Source: Phoenix dactylifera (lineage: Eukaryota; Streptophyta; Magnoliopsida; Arecales; Arecaceae). From it: a stretch of DNA of 64,000 nucleotides. Shown one piece after another: positions 23,411 through 35,458 of this stretch (positions are counted from its first letter, which is position 1; every line of letters starts with the position of its first letter). Under the pieces are notes generated by a model. That model was given only the letters and a program-made list of their open reading frames with translations. It was not told the DNA's origin and did not search any database. The DNA lies in contig NC_052404.1 in NCBI RefSeq assembly GCF_009389715.1, positions 1,418,738 through 1,482,737 of the forward strand, written 5' to 3'. A program made the translations under genes and the position numbers.

Positions 23411-23682
23411 AAAAATTAAAATGCCTATAACATCAAGGGGTATTAGTTAAAGGATAATAATTGTTATGAGGCTATTTATTTTCCTTCAATTCAAATAAAA
23501 GCTATAGTTGGAAATATTAAAATTGAAATAGTAGTTGCAAGAACTATTTTTATTTGATCATCTATAATTGAAAGCTGCAAAAATAATTATAGTTGTTTTA
23601 TTGTATGATATGGAAAGAGATATGTCAACCTTGCAAATGATCTGATAAGACTACCCTTTAGATGCAATGAATTGGCTAATTT

Positions 23683-24205
23683 TCTATTATAGTACAATAA
23701 CTACAATTTTATTTCTATACTTATATAAAAATATGATCAATATTAAGTTTTTGCTGAATTATTGTAGTAATAATTACTATAATGATTATATTGCTATAAA
23801 ATAATTTGATATTATAATAAAGAGATATATTATTGGAATGTAAATATATATTCTTGATATACAATTATTATAATTACTATTAACTATTATATAATATTTA
23901 TTATAATATAATTGTGTTTGTTATTATGAAATTATATATAATAAGAATCATTATGATATAACAATAATAATTAAATAAGTATATTATGATCATAGTAAAA
24001 GCTATATAGTCAAATCAAATGATTATAATTATTTTAGTGATATAATTTTACTAAATCTATTTGATATTATAATAATGATGTATATTTTTTTTATTATAGT
24101 GCAATAATTATCGTATTAACTTCATAATCATATATTTTCATTGAATGTTTATTATATTAATAATTACTATATCCCTATAAAATAATTTGATATTATAATA
24201 ACTGG
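23683..24205. repeat. AT-rich direct repeat pair
   Basis: Two related segments, about 23683-23830 and 24080-24205. Both run from a CTATTATAGTACAATAA-like start through TAATAATTACTATA to the shared end TATAAAATAATTTGATATTA. The stretch between is almost pure A/T. No coding content. Confidence 0.5.
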
Positions 24206-25468
24206 TTATAATATTGTGTCACTTCTTTGCATTTCGGAAATCAATGACCAGTGATTGACGCAATATTTCATACCATGATCCATATGCCACATAGATTCTA
24301 TGCTGGAGAACTTGAATATGACAATAAATTCATGGGAGATGCTTTTGTATATGGCAAAAATATATGTTTTATGGACAATGCACCCAATCCAGATGGTTTA
24401 TATATTAGAAATTTTGTACTTCACAACGCATATAGATTGGGGGAGGGGATGTTTTTGACAGTCAACTAGATGACAAATCCAACACATATTTAAGAATTTC
24501 CATGGACGCATTCAGATGAAGATACTTCAATCGTCAAAGTTTAGACATGGGTCCCACAAGAACATAAATAAAAGTAACCAGCCCGTTCATCCAGACCCAT
24601 CCACAAAAAAAAAAAAAAAAAAAAGGCAAAAATGTTAATAAAATTTTTTAATCTTGTATAAATACTCAAAATCTACTTAATATATAAATACATATATGAC
24701 TAAATATATACCTACATAAACCCACACATACTCTCCTGTATAAATCCTCACGTTCATGCTAAGGAATCAAATCTATTACAATTACTATAAATTTATTTAC
24801 AAACATTATAATTAACTTGTGATCAATCTAAATAACCTGTACTATAATACTCCTTAATAGACTTTAGATTAAATCCGCTCTTATACCATTTGTAACTACT
24901 CGAAGCTCACCTAAAAAACACCTCTAACAATGCAAATGTCTTATTTCACATTGGACATGACACAGTAAGCATTCTCTCTTTTGCTCAGATTATTTGCTAC
25001 ATCCAAAACACCAGGCTACCAAGAAGATGATGCCAAGCTCGTAAGGCAACCCGACCACCATTGGCCAATGCGGCCAATTGTCCAAAGCCACTGAACAAGG
25101 AAGCCTCTTCTTCGAATTAACAACAGGTTGTCCACATTGAAGCAATCAACCACATTGTCTGATTATTGCTTGTGGGTTGCTTCAAAAACCCAAATAATTA
25201 TCTGATGAAGCAAAAGAAACAGGAAAAAAGATATCGAATGCAGAGGAGATGGAAATGGAAATGCATCTTCTCCTAAACACTCCATCCTCGGAACAATATT
25301 TGATCAATCATGTACGGGGAAGCATGAGAACTAGCCACAACTTATAGAGAGAGAGAGATGGGATTGACAGAAACACTACATTCTTTCAGAAACACCATTT
25401 CACTTCACAGGCCATGTTGAATTAAATTCTCACTTCTGATTTCCAGTAATCTCCAGGTTCCAGAAGAC
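24206..25468. other. Gene-free interval 3' of PHR2
   Basis: AT-rich with a poly(A) tract near 24606-24624. The 72-codon plus frame at 24251-24469 has no recognised family. The last 300 bases before 25469 probably hold the PHR2 3' UTR. Confidence 0.45.
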
Positions 25469-28400
25469 TCAAACAAGGGCACTGGTGCAAGCTGTGGCTG
25501 GCTCAGCTTCGATCTTTTTCTTGATGGAGCTGTATTTTTTAGTGATGAACCTGAAAAAGTATGGAAATCACACACCATTTAGGCAATTTATCAAGCATTC
25601 AGTTGGATGGAGCATCGATCCAGAGTTCATGGGCCTACAAGGTAAGTCCTAGGTATAAGTCATTACAGAAAATCCATTATCCAGCCTATTAGTTTGAAAC
25701 AGGAAGGAAAATAATTTTTTTTCTCCAGAGGAAAAGAATCGAAAGGAAAAGAAAGTTGAAATTTTTCTTTCTTATTGGTTGTGATAACTCTTATCTCAAC
25801 TAAAAATTGTCCACGAGATACTTTTTTCACTTTTCTTTCTCAAAACCACTGCTTCTTGTGGAGAAAAAATCTTTGAGGCAGTTAGAGAAAATTTTGACCC
25901 TGTTCTCTCAAAAGCTTTCCTTTAAATTTCTTTTGTACTACCAAACACTGGAAAAGAAAATTCTAGCATAACAGATATTCTTTTCTTTCACCTTCTCAGC
26001 AACCAAACAGTGACAACTATTAGCATCCACATTATCCACAATTACAAGAGAGTAACGAAAAAAGATTATGAATGATGACTACCTGAAAAAATCCCTCCAT
26101 AATAGTTCAAATATTAACCAATTCATTCCATTATCTGCTGCAGCAGCACCAGTCTTTGGAGTTGAGGAGGCAGATATTGCACTGAAAATGAAAATTATAT
26201 CACTGTATGCATAACAAAATTGGCTAAACTAACTAATCTATAATTCTAAATAAAGAAGATGGTTCTTGAAATGTTAAGCGAGGATAACAATTAGTTATTT
26301 CACTACTCACCCCTCATCCAATATATATATTTTTTAAAGCAAAAGCAATAAACTGAGGCAGTGAACAAAGCATACCTCGTTGCAGTCTTTTTCAGGTCCT
26401 CGTACATGAAACGTGGAGAAAGGCATCCCATCGCTAGCCATGGTGAGATTTTGCATGAGAAATTAGCACCATAGATGCTATCTCGAGTTCCTTCCCCTTT
26501 GTTTGGTTGGGCACGGCATTCAGCTGCAAACTTTTTCAGTCTCTCTAGTGCTTCAGTCTCGCCACCCACAAGTGAAGCATTCATGGAAGGTTTTCCATCC
26601 TGAATGACACAATATGCCAAATAGCATCAAAACTACAATAAATCTCGTCAAAAATTTGCTCTGCTGACTACATGATGGTATTGCATTTGGTTATATTCCA
26701 TGAGAAGAGAAAAACCTAAAAGCTAGTTAAAACAGGTGCATATAAAATTGAAGTGATTCTAAAAGCAGGAAAATTTTAAAAAAAAACAAATCATCACAGT
26801 ACCAAGTCAAGGACATCAGTTGTACCACTATGAAGCTGGATTTAAGGTTTTTTTTTAATACTTTACTTTCCAGCATAACAATAAGAAAACATACCATATG
26901 GATGATTCTGCAAACTAAATTCTATAGGATTACTTTTTGATCCCTGAAACCAGAATGCTTTGATTAGATTATTTCAACTGCATGAGCTACTGACCGTCAC
27001 CAGATAAGGCTGAGCTCCATCTGACAATACAATAGCGAGATTTTCTGATGATATAGTAACATGAACCTACCATCCTGAAATCTGTTTCTGTCAACCTTCG
27101 ACTCCCCTCACATCAGGTACAGAATGAACTTGAACTTAATTTTGCTTCCAAAAGGAGTTGAAACTCCAAAACAAGGCTTGCATGGCCATCAAGATCACAT
27201 TTTCCTAATTTTCTACAAAAGGTACCAGACACAATATAAGCTTGTCAGACTGTAAGCGCTTTTTCCCAAAAAAAAAATAGCAGAAAAGTCACGGGACCTA
27301 GTATGACAAAGTACTTTTGTTTTTCATCATCGTGTTTTACTTAGATAATTAGATATACAGTAAGCGCCTTTCGTAGTTCATGTTTCATAGAATTCCTCTC
27401 AGCCATTAGGTTCAGCCATCGCATCCATGCATCATTCTGCATCAGTCAGCCATGCATCCTAGCCACCTATGACCTAACCAACAATGGCTCAAGTTTGTCA
27501 AAAATTGAACATTAAGGCTAAGCCAAATTGTTTGCAGTTATCACCAGCACCAAGCCAGGAGGGGAAGTGCAGGGTTGGCATCAAAATCATGGCCGTAGAA
27601 AACAAAAACAGTTCCCTTCATGCATGAAATGAATTCTGAAACCAGAGTCAATCTACTGCAGAAAAAAAGACTCTTATGGTTATCACCTCGAGACCGAAAT
27701 TTTATGAAGAATTTAATGATATTGATGATTCACCATATCAAAATGTCAAACAGACACTAGTGTTCTGAATCCGCTAACCTGTACCAACAAGGAATCAAGT
27801 TTGTCAAAAAACTAAACATTAAGGCTACCCAAACTGTATACAGTTATCACCAGCACCAAACAGGAGGGAAGTGGAGGGTTGGCATCAAACTCATGGCTGT
27901 AGAAAACAAAAACAGTTCCATTCATGTATGAATAAATTCTGAAACCAGAGTCAATATAGTACAGAAAAAAAAGACTCTTATGGTTATTGTGTAGAGACCT
28001 GAACTTTATGAAGAATTTAATGATATTGATGATTCACCACTTCAAAATGTCAAATAGACACTAGTGTTCTAAATTCGCTGACCTGGCCCAAACTAGATTG
28101 GTGGCTGGGTCACGGGTCCATGGTACAACCATGAGTTGATTTGAGTACCAAAGGTATCTCTTATCCCTTTTATATTTATCACCTCTTCCAAAATGCTTCT
28201 ATCTTTGTCAATGCCTCCAGCCCTCTTTAACGCAAAACCTCATCTAGCTCTCCTTCCATCGTCACTGTCGAGCCTCCACAGTCCATTGTCATCTGCCTGG
28301 CACCATTGAGCTCCTTACAAGCCACTGCCACCATCAAACCCCCCCATGCCACTACTCTCTGTCTGTCTGTGTGTGTGTGTGTGTGTGTCTCCCTGTCACT

Positions 28401-31400
28401 ATTGAGTCCCCCACAACCTGACCTCTTCTTCAAGAAGGACTTTCTAACATTGTCAAGTTCCTCCACAGGCTTCCCTTCTCTCCTCTTCTACTGAGTGTGT
28501 TCACCATCGACCACCCTCACCATCTTCACCTCCATCACCCTCCACTGACCCCTGGTCACCTCCCTTCCATCCACCATTTCAATGACAAGGTTCCTCCTTA
28601 TGTTGGCACTTTGAGGGTTCAACATCCTTAGGTTAAGAGATCAAAGATTAAACATCATTATTTTTTCCTTCCTTTCCCTCTCACCAATATACTCAGGTTT
28701 AAGCGACTTGGGTGGTTCGAACTGTTGAACCGCTCACGTCAACAGTTCAAGTAGGTTTCAGACAGGTTTGGCTTTGTTTTGACCTAAACCACAATGCCTA
28801 GTGGGTGACAAGTTGACCTGGGCAGGTTGACCGGGTCTCTAGACACTTTTGACAATGAAGACATGATTAAACAGGAAACTATAGTGCAAAAATACCATTT
28901 AAAATTCAAGGTTATTAAGGAATGGAATATTCAAAACAAATATATCATCTCCAAAGGCACACTCGTTCATAACCTTTTCCCAAAATCAAAGTACACTAAT
29001 GCTAAGTAACGTGAATTAAGGTGCTTAACACATTGAAAGTGTATCACCTCGTAATGGCAACCTAACCACACAGGTAGAAAAATTTGGCACTCCCCCTGAG
29101 CAGTCATATGCTTTATGTTGAGGCCTCTAGCTATGCTAATCCAAGCAATGTTCGCAGTCATGCAATGCACCGAAACCCCCTCATGCCTTGCGGAGTTGTG
29201 GGATAGTAACATATTATTTCACAAGACAAGTTTGCCAACATGCACAAATTAAGGTCAGATCTCACAAGAATCTGAATCCTAATCAAATATTAATTATGCA
29301 ATTCAAATTACTGTTTTGCTTTTAATCTAGATAAGGAGCCTTATATGATTCATTTCATAAATTTAAACATAAAAATTATACTTGACCTAATGCATATGGA
29401 TCAACTTTGTGGATCATACTTTTACATATTTTGATTTATAGGAATATACCATGCATATATCCATGCGTCATAGACATTACAAGCATTTTAGAAAACCAGC
29501 TCAATTGAACTAAATCAAACCTGGTCTAGTGCTATTACACATCTGATGGCCTCAATATAAGCCCACATCCTAACTTAATCAGATCAGCATTTCCAAGCAT
29601 TTTTGGTTGTAAAGTGATTTTTTTTAGGAATATATGCATAGAAAGTGTGTACAATGAAACCCTATTATAGTAGCCTACTCATTTGGGTGAGAATTCTAAG
29701 TACATGTATAAGCTTAGCTTCTTTTATAAAAGACATTATGCTCACTCTAGAACAACGTTCGCAAATTTGGTACTCGATCCACTATCGGTACCATGCTGGC
29801 ATAGTATCAGCATGCCCAATATAGAGATTAGTTTAGTACCGGTATAGTATGGAACACCTAGTAAGGAACGATATATACCGCTATGGTGAATCTTGCTCTA
29901 GAGTATCAATTTTAGGGTTCCAATGTATTAGAGACCAAAATCGCAAGACACCCTTATCCATTGACCAAGAGAACGAACAAAACCTTAGAAACCTAACATT
30001 TATTGTTTTCATTAATTCAAGGCCTAAAAGGACTTGTAAGATCCCTAGAGTCAATTTTAAAAATGTCCCTCTAGTCTATGAAGTCGAATACAACTCAAAA
30101 AAAAAGGTCAAAACAAGAAGAAATAGGTTCATTTGTCTCACTTGAAACAAGAAGTATATGTGCCTAATCATCCAGAGTTTTGCTACAAAAACTAAAGGAA
30201 AAAAAGAGACTAACATATGATCGCTTAATCCTTGGGTTTTCTTGGCACCACCCAAAGCTTTCTTCAGTGTATCATCCATGGCTTTAATTATAATTTTACT
30301 ATTCTAGATGTGTTGTTTATTTGACAAGCTACCTAATGTTTTAAGCCCAAACCATGACTTCAAAGTAGAAATTTTTCTGGTCGGTTAGGATAGGCTGCTT
30401 GTTGGTTCCAATATACCTTTGTACAATGCCATATGGTGACAATGTTTGTCATTATAATTGTTTATGCGTCTCATGCATCTTCTCTTGGGAATATATAACA
30501 TTCTCGGGGAGGTTGATTAATCACCACCCTTTATGAAATACCTATACCAAAAGGTTGAGAGAGGCCCAAGTTGGGGCATTATCTTTGTCACATGACAAGA
30601 AACTTATACCGGAAAGGCTGGCTTGTTCAACCTCTCATAATACATTAAGATAATATGTATCTAAGGCTATTTGCATCATACTAGGAACTTGAAAAATATG
30701 ACATTGTGCGGTACACATTCTAAGAAAATGGACATTCAAGTTCCAGGAATCAATATTCCAGGAGAATTTTGTTATATGAGATATCCACATTCCAAATTAA
30801 ACAAAAGAAAAAATGCATCATTAGATTAGGAAGGTGAGGATTTGGTGACACTATTTTCTGTGTAATGAATGATCCATTTAGTTTACAAGCAGTTTTTTGA
30901 ATTATTGATTATCACTGCTTCAAAATTATATTCTTTGTGATTGTGTTTTAGTTGTCTAATGGTTCAGGGAAGGCAAATAATTATAAAGATATGGTCTTTG
31001 CTTTATAAGTCCCATTTTAGAACTTTCCTGTGATTTTGTAATGGCTTCTCACAAACGCTTGCAAAGATTATTATTCTCATGCCAACAATATCCTGAACAA
31101 TTCCCATTTACTTTTATCCCTCCTCGTATTGTTATAAGTTCCTTGTTTCTAAGTGAATTTGAAAATTGGCTACTTGTGAGCTCAAAGGTGCTTCTAGATG
31201 AAATCGCAAACACTGCAAAAGAAAAAAAAAATATGATTTTCAATCAAGTCGAAGAAGATTCAAGCAACACTTATTTTTAGACAGCAATATCATTTTTTTT
31301 TTACAAAATGAATCAATATTCTATCCTTTCAGTCAGAAGCTTTTGAATTGCAGTGCTACTTCCCCTCTATGATTCCTATTCTCTTTTCCATTTTTTTCCT

Positions 31401-32570
31401 TCTTCTTACTCTGTATTGGCATAACTATAAATGCCAGGTTTCTATTTTTCTTTATTCCTTAACCCTTTTGTAATCTAAACCCATTTCCTATTGCTTTAAA
31501 AAAATTTCAAATTTGAGATGACAGAACGAACCGTAAACCGGAAAGAAACAATGAAAAAAGAGTAAACGAAAATATAAGATAGTATAACAAACCAGAGACA
31601 TGGTTGGTGCCGGGTTGAGCCCCAGGTCGACCAAGCTCGGAATCTCCCCAGGATCAACGTCGCCCCTCGACGGCAGCCCCTTAATCTGGTCCAGAGCCTC
31701 GATTGTCTTCCTCACCGCCACCCGCTGCACTTTCTCCCTGAACCCCCCGTAATTAGATGGCATCTGCTCGACCTCGAACGGCAAATCATCAATGTGGTAC
31801 AGCGTGCTCCCCCAGAAGTACTTCACCTCCATCCCTTCTTCCTCCATGGCCTTCGTCACTCGCTCCTCCGCCCGCACCTCATCGTGGGACACCTCCCGGT
31901 GGGCGTACACCGCGTCGGCACCGACAGCACGGGCGAGCTCCACCAGCACGGTCTCCGCCCGGCCGACCCGGACGACGAGGTCGGAGCCCCGTTCGCGGAG
32001 GCTGCGGCGGAGATTGGCGACGGACTGGAGGAGGAAGGTGGCGCGGTAGGGTCCGGTCTTGTCGAATCCGGAGGAGGACTTGCCGTAGTCCCGGGGGTCG
32101 AAGAGGTAGACGGGGAGGAGGGAGAGGGAGTCGTTGGTGGCGGCTGTCAGGGCCTCGTTGTCGTGGACGCGGAGGTCGGCGCGGAACCAGACGACGGTGC
32201 AGCGGCGGCCCGCGGCGGAGTGAGAGGGATCGGCGGGGCGGCGGCGGAGGAGGGGGGAAGGGGATTGGAGGGGGGAGTTGGCGACGCGAGAGGGGGTAGA
32301 GGTTTTGGAGGAGGGTTTCGTGGAAGAACTGGAGAGGGAGAGGTGGACGAGGGAGGAGATCTGGGAGGGAATTTTGAGGTGGGAGAAGGGGGAAAGGGAG
32401 GCTTTTTTGGTGGAGAGGAGGAGATGGGGGGAGAGGAGGGAGGAGAGGGAGAGGGAAATGGAGGCTATTGGAAAGGGTTTGGCGATCTCCAAAGGCTGTT
32501 GCTGGGTTTCTGAGTCTTGGGATTCGTGGTCAGGGGTTTCTGGAGTTTGGGAGCGGGGGTTGGGCTCCAT
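25469..32570 (-). CDS. PHR2: PHR2, photolyase/blue-light receptor homologue
   Basis: Four exons: 32570-31593, 26599-26376, 26181-26083 and 25550-25469, giving 460 residues (the Arabidopsis homologue, At2g47590, is about 447). The N terminus has the PHR2-specific FPIASISLSL and HLKIPSQISSLVHLSLSS. The photolyase alpha/beta (antenna) domain starts at VVWFRADLRVHDNEAL near residue 126 and includes DPRDYGKSSSGFDKTG and FWGSTLYHIDDLPF. Exons 2-4 give GGETEALERLKKFA, FSCKISPWLAMGCLSP, WLIFELLWRDFF and the family end EPATACTSALV. The C-terminal part is much shorter than the FAD domain of true photolyases, so repair activity is doubtful; the role of plant PHR2 is not settled. I chose the ATG at 32570 because it matches the family N terminus; an in-frame ATG lies 45 codons upstream. 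Introns are GT-AG with phases 0, 2, 2. Intron 1 is 4,993 bases. The name is unrelated to the phosphate-starvation factor PHR2. Confidence 0.93.
27474..28085. repeat. Tandem duplication in PHR2 intron 1
   Basis: Two adjacent units of about 306 bases (about 27474-27779 and 27780-28085) share TCAAGTTTGTCAAAAA, CAGTTATCACCAGCACCAA, GAAAACAAAAACAGTTCC, CTGAAACCAGAGTCAAT and GACACTAGTGTTCT. They differ by scattered substitutions and small indels, so the duplication is not recent. Confidence 0.85.
28369..28388. repeat. (TG)n microsatellite
   Basis: About ten TG units after a short GTCT repeat, within PHR2 intron 1. Confidence 0.85.
28390..31592. other. Remainder of PHR2 intron 1
   Basis: Non-coding on both strands by inspection. 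Around 29755-29900 there are degenerate GGTACCGGTATAG-type motifs, a common low-complexity class in monocot DNA. Short frames at 29849-30145 and 31041-31280 have no recognised family. Confidence 0.45.
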
Positions 32571-33555
32571 GACCGCGGCGGAGGGGGGGGAGAGTGAGAG
32601 ACAAGGGGGCGGGGGAAGAGGGAGGGGAGTTGCGGTCGTGCTTTGGCGTTCGGTGGATGGATATATCCGTTGTTTTGGGTGTTGCGTAGAATCTGGGCCA
32701 ACCAAAGAAGAAAAACACCAACGCTCGGATTAAAAGCGTTCATGAAGGGGATTAGGAACTGTCTTTATCGGATCCGTCCGATATGGATCGGATGGTGACA
32801 GTCGACATGAGTTCGACTGCTGGAAGCTGGAATGCATGAAAATTAAGATGATTTTTTCAAAATTGTTGTCATCCTTCACATTTCTTTTTTGTTTTGTTAG
32901 GCCTTTCAAGAAGCGCAACTCTAAAGGTAAGAAGGTTCGGCCAAAAGTTTAACCGCCCAATTCATTTCTACCAACGCAAAGATCAAATCTTAAAATACTC
33001 AGGACTTGGCAGTACCTCACAATTTGTGTTATCTTTTTTTTACTGATTTCGTTGGATGCAACTATGCTTGACATATGTGAGCTACCATTGTATCAAAAAA
33101 ATAAAAAAAAATTAAAGAATGAAATTACTAAATTAACACTAATTCTTCGACAAATTGCAAACATAAGATAGCCAAAAACCTTCTCATGAAGGCAAACTTT
33201 GTTGGTTGTGGTTGGCCAATACATCATTAGTTATGGTCCAAGCGCATAGAGTAAAATCAAAGGTTCCCCCACGATTGGAAAAATCTAGAGAAAAAAAAAA
33301 AGAGGAAGCAAAGCATGATTTCAAGATATTGGACGAAGGGATTAGGGTGAGGCCTTTTTTTTTCTCTCTCTCCTTATTGGAGATTAGGAGGGAGCCTCAT
33401 CCAAGAAATCCTACTCATGTTAAGTCCCAGGCTGGTCTGTGACTTCAACCCATAATTTTCATATAGGAAGAGGTAGGAGTCTCACCAGCATAAGAATTAT
33501 TTGGAAGAAATTTTTGAGAATGCACTAATTAAGATTTGAACCTATTGCTGCTAGA
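32571..33555. other. PHR2 upstream region
   Basis: The first about 130 bases are GC-rich and probably 5' UTR. The rest is AT-rich without a coding signal or a clear TATA box that I can assign. Confidence 0.4.
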
Positions 33556-33559
33556 ATCT

Positions 33560-33860
33560 AGATTTAGGTCGCTGTTCGAGGTATGCTGAGATCGACTGAG
33601 ACTGAGTTACGACGAGGTCGGCTGAAACCGTGGTACGCCGAGGTATGCCGAAACTGAGGAGTTAGGTGGGATTGACTTGCAAAATAGTCTTCTTGATTGA
33701 AAGTTTTTGGCGAGGGACCCTTCAATGCTAACTTAGTGGAGATCTAGAGCAACAATAGGAAAAAGAGAAATTGAGTGTGGAAGAGTACTCTAGAGAAAGA
33801 GGAAGCTTAAGAATATTCACCTAAGGGTCCCTCGTTCACCTCTATATATAGGATGAAATC
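33560..33860 (+). repeat. LTR-like remnant
   Basis: Shows GGCGAGGGACCCTTCAATGC followed by TAACTTAGTGGA, and about 100 bases later a TATA-like CCTCTATATATAGG. The same order (GAGGACCCTCCGACGATC, AAGTTAGAGTGGA, then TATTTATAG) occurs at 6240-6500, so both may be U3 pieces of one LTR family. Upstream bases 33560-33660 repeat the word GCCGAGGTATGCCG with variants. Confidence 0.35.
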
Positions 33861-34886
33861 GGGATTTGTTACCTAATTTGTCAGAAAATGCCATAACCGT
33901 ACGATAATGGCTAACCGTGCATTCACAGCATGGTAATAGCTTTCCACGATTGATATGCAATAATAATCACGTTGATCATGTCTTTACTGTTGTACTGGTG
34001 TAATCGTTATCAAGACCATGGTTGCAACTCATTCATTGATTTTTAGCATTATGTCTAGATAGGACCAACCAGAATGGTACGTCAGCAAATACCAGATTTA
34101 TTGACTTCGGTTGTGGCTGAGGTCAAAAAAGTTAGAACGATCGAAGAGCAGAATGACGAATATTCTCCCCATCAGAATCCAACACCCCAACTTTCAAGTG
34201 GAGATGCAGCAGCCGAGATAGCTACTAGGGTTGAGGGTAAGGCCTAAAGTACAAGAAGCCATGTCTAGCTTTATGACCTCTTCCAAGCTTAAAATAAAAC
34301 CCAAACTCATGTTTATGATTACCAACTTTTGGCTTATAGATATTATATAAATCTAGCTAGACCCATAAGCTTTTTGGCCTAGTTGCACCTCTAATCATTA
34401 GCCTGATTTTGCCCACAAGTACGCCAAATTTGTCATTTTAACAAATAACAATAGCCACTCCCAGAAGCATGGGCCAAAAGCGACTTTCTTTAGCTTTTCT
34501 TTATATCCACTTTTGTTCTTTTATTTGAACAGCCTTTGTCGTCCAAATATCGACACAAGCATATATTGATATGAGAGGCATTTTTTACATAGCACTTTTT
34601 AACAAAATGTCAAACGCAGCCTCATCTACATTCCAGAATTAAGAGCCTTGAGATTTAAGAACTATTCATCCACAAGCTTCCAAAATGCCGATGCCACCGT
34701 TCCTTTTCCATTTTCCTTGGCTTGTGATAAGGGAAAAGCATCAAAACGATAAGAGAAAAGCATCTTCTTCAATTCTCAGTAGTATAAAGAGACATTCTAC
34801 TTCGCCAGAATCCAGCGTGAGAACACCTATGCTTGACCATTAAAGCACATTGCTGAAAAGAAACCAGTTGTACATTTATTATTATT
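33861..34886. other. Gene-free interval
   Basis: AT-rich; nothing recognised on either strand. Confidence 0.5.
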
Positions 34887-35331
34887 TTTTTTTGCAGAAA
34901 TACCCTCATAAATATCAAATTTTGCATGGATATCCTTCCAAAATTGATATTTGCATGTATATCCTCATAAAACACTTATTTTGCTATTCAGTCTTTTTTT
35001 TATTCTTGTTTTTGCATATGTATCCACGCCATCTAACGTTGCTAAAAAATTAATGATTTTAAATTAAAATGATTTAAATATTCTTAATAGGTAGATGTGC
35101 AAAAAAAAATATTTATAAGATGATTGTGATGGAGAACAAAAAAGTAAATTCAAAATTTTATTTTAATTAAAATAAATATTATTTTTATTTACGGTATTAG
35201 AAGAATCTTTATATTAGAGATATTTATGCAAAAACAGTATTTTATAAAGAAGCAGAAATAAATATAAATTTTAAGAAGGTATTCGCACAAATTTAAATTT
35301 TTAGAAGGGTATTCATGCAAAAAAAAAAACC
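34887..35331 (-). mobile_element. MITE-like element, copy B
   Basis: Same family as copies A, C and D, in the orientation of C. Starts with a TTTTTGCAGAAATACCCT terminus and ends AGGGTATTCATGCAAAAA, so the ends form imperfect terminal inverted repeats of about 18 bases. Internal landmarks CATCTAACGTTGC and CTTAATAGGTAGATGTGC are shared with C. It lies about 130 bases from the 3' end of the PPR gene. Confidence 0.75.
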
Positions 35332-35458
35332 CTTATTTTTCAATAACAAAAAATTTAAAACATTAATTTTGTTTATGAAACAAGAAAATTACACATCTAA
35401 CAGGAAATATCAGTATTTCATCCCTGTTGTAACATCAGAATGAATTTATGCTTCTGAA

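Noticed and set aside
24251-24469. A 72-codon plus-strand frame beginning MIDAIFHTMIH
   Set aside because: No recognised family, no promoter or splice context; it lies in AT-rich DNA with repeats.
25469-32570. CRY-DASH (CRY3) as the identity of the photolyase-like gene
   Set aside because: The N-terminal and C-terminal family motifs (IASISLSL, EPATACTSALV) and the length near 460 residues match PHR2, while CRY-DASH proteins have a full FAD domain and are longer.
31757-32733. Long plus-strand frames rich in Arg, Gly and Glu
   Set aside because: They are shadows of the GC-rich first exon of PHR2, which has clear homology on the minus strand.
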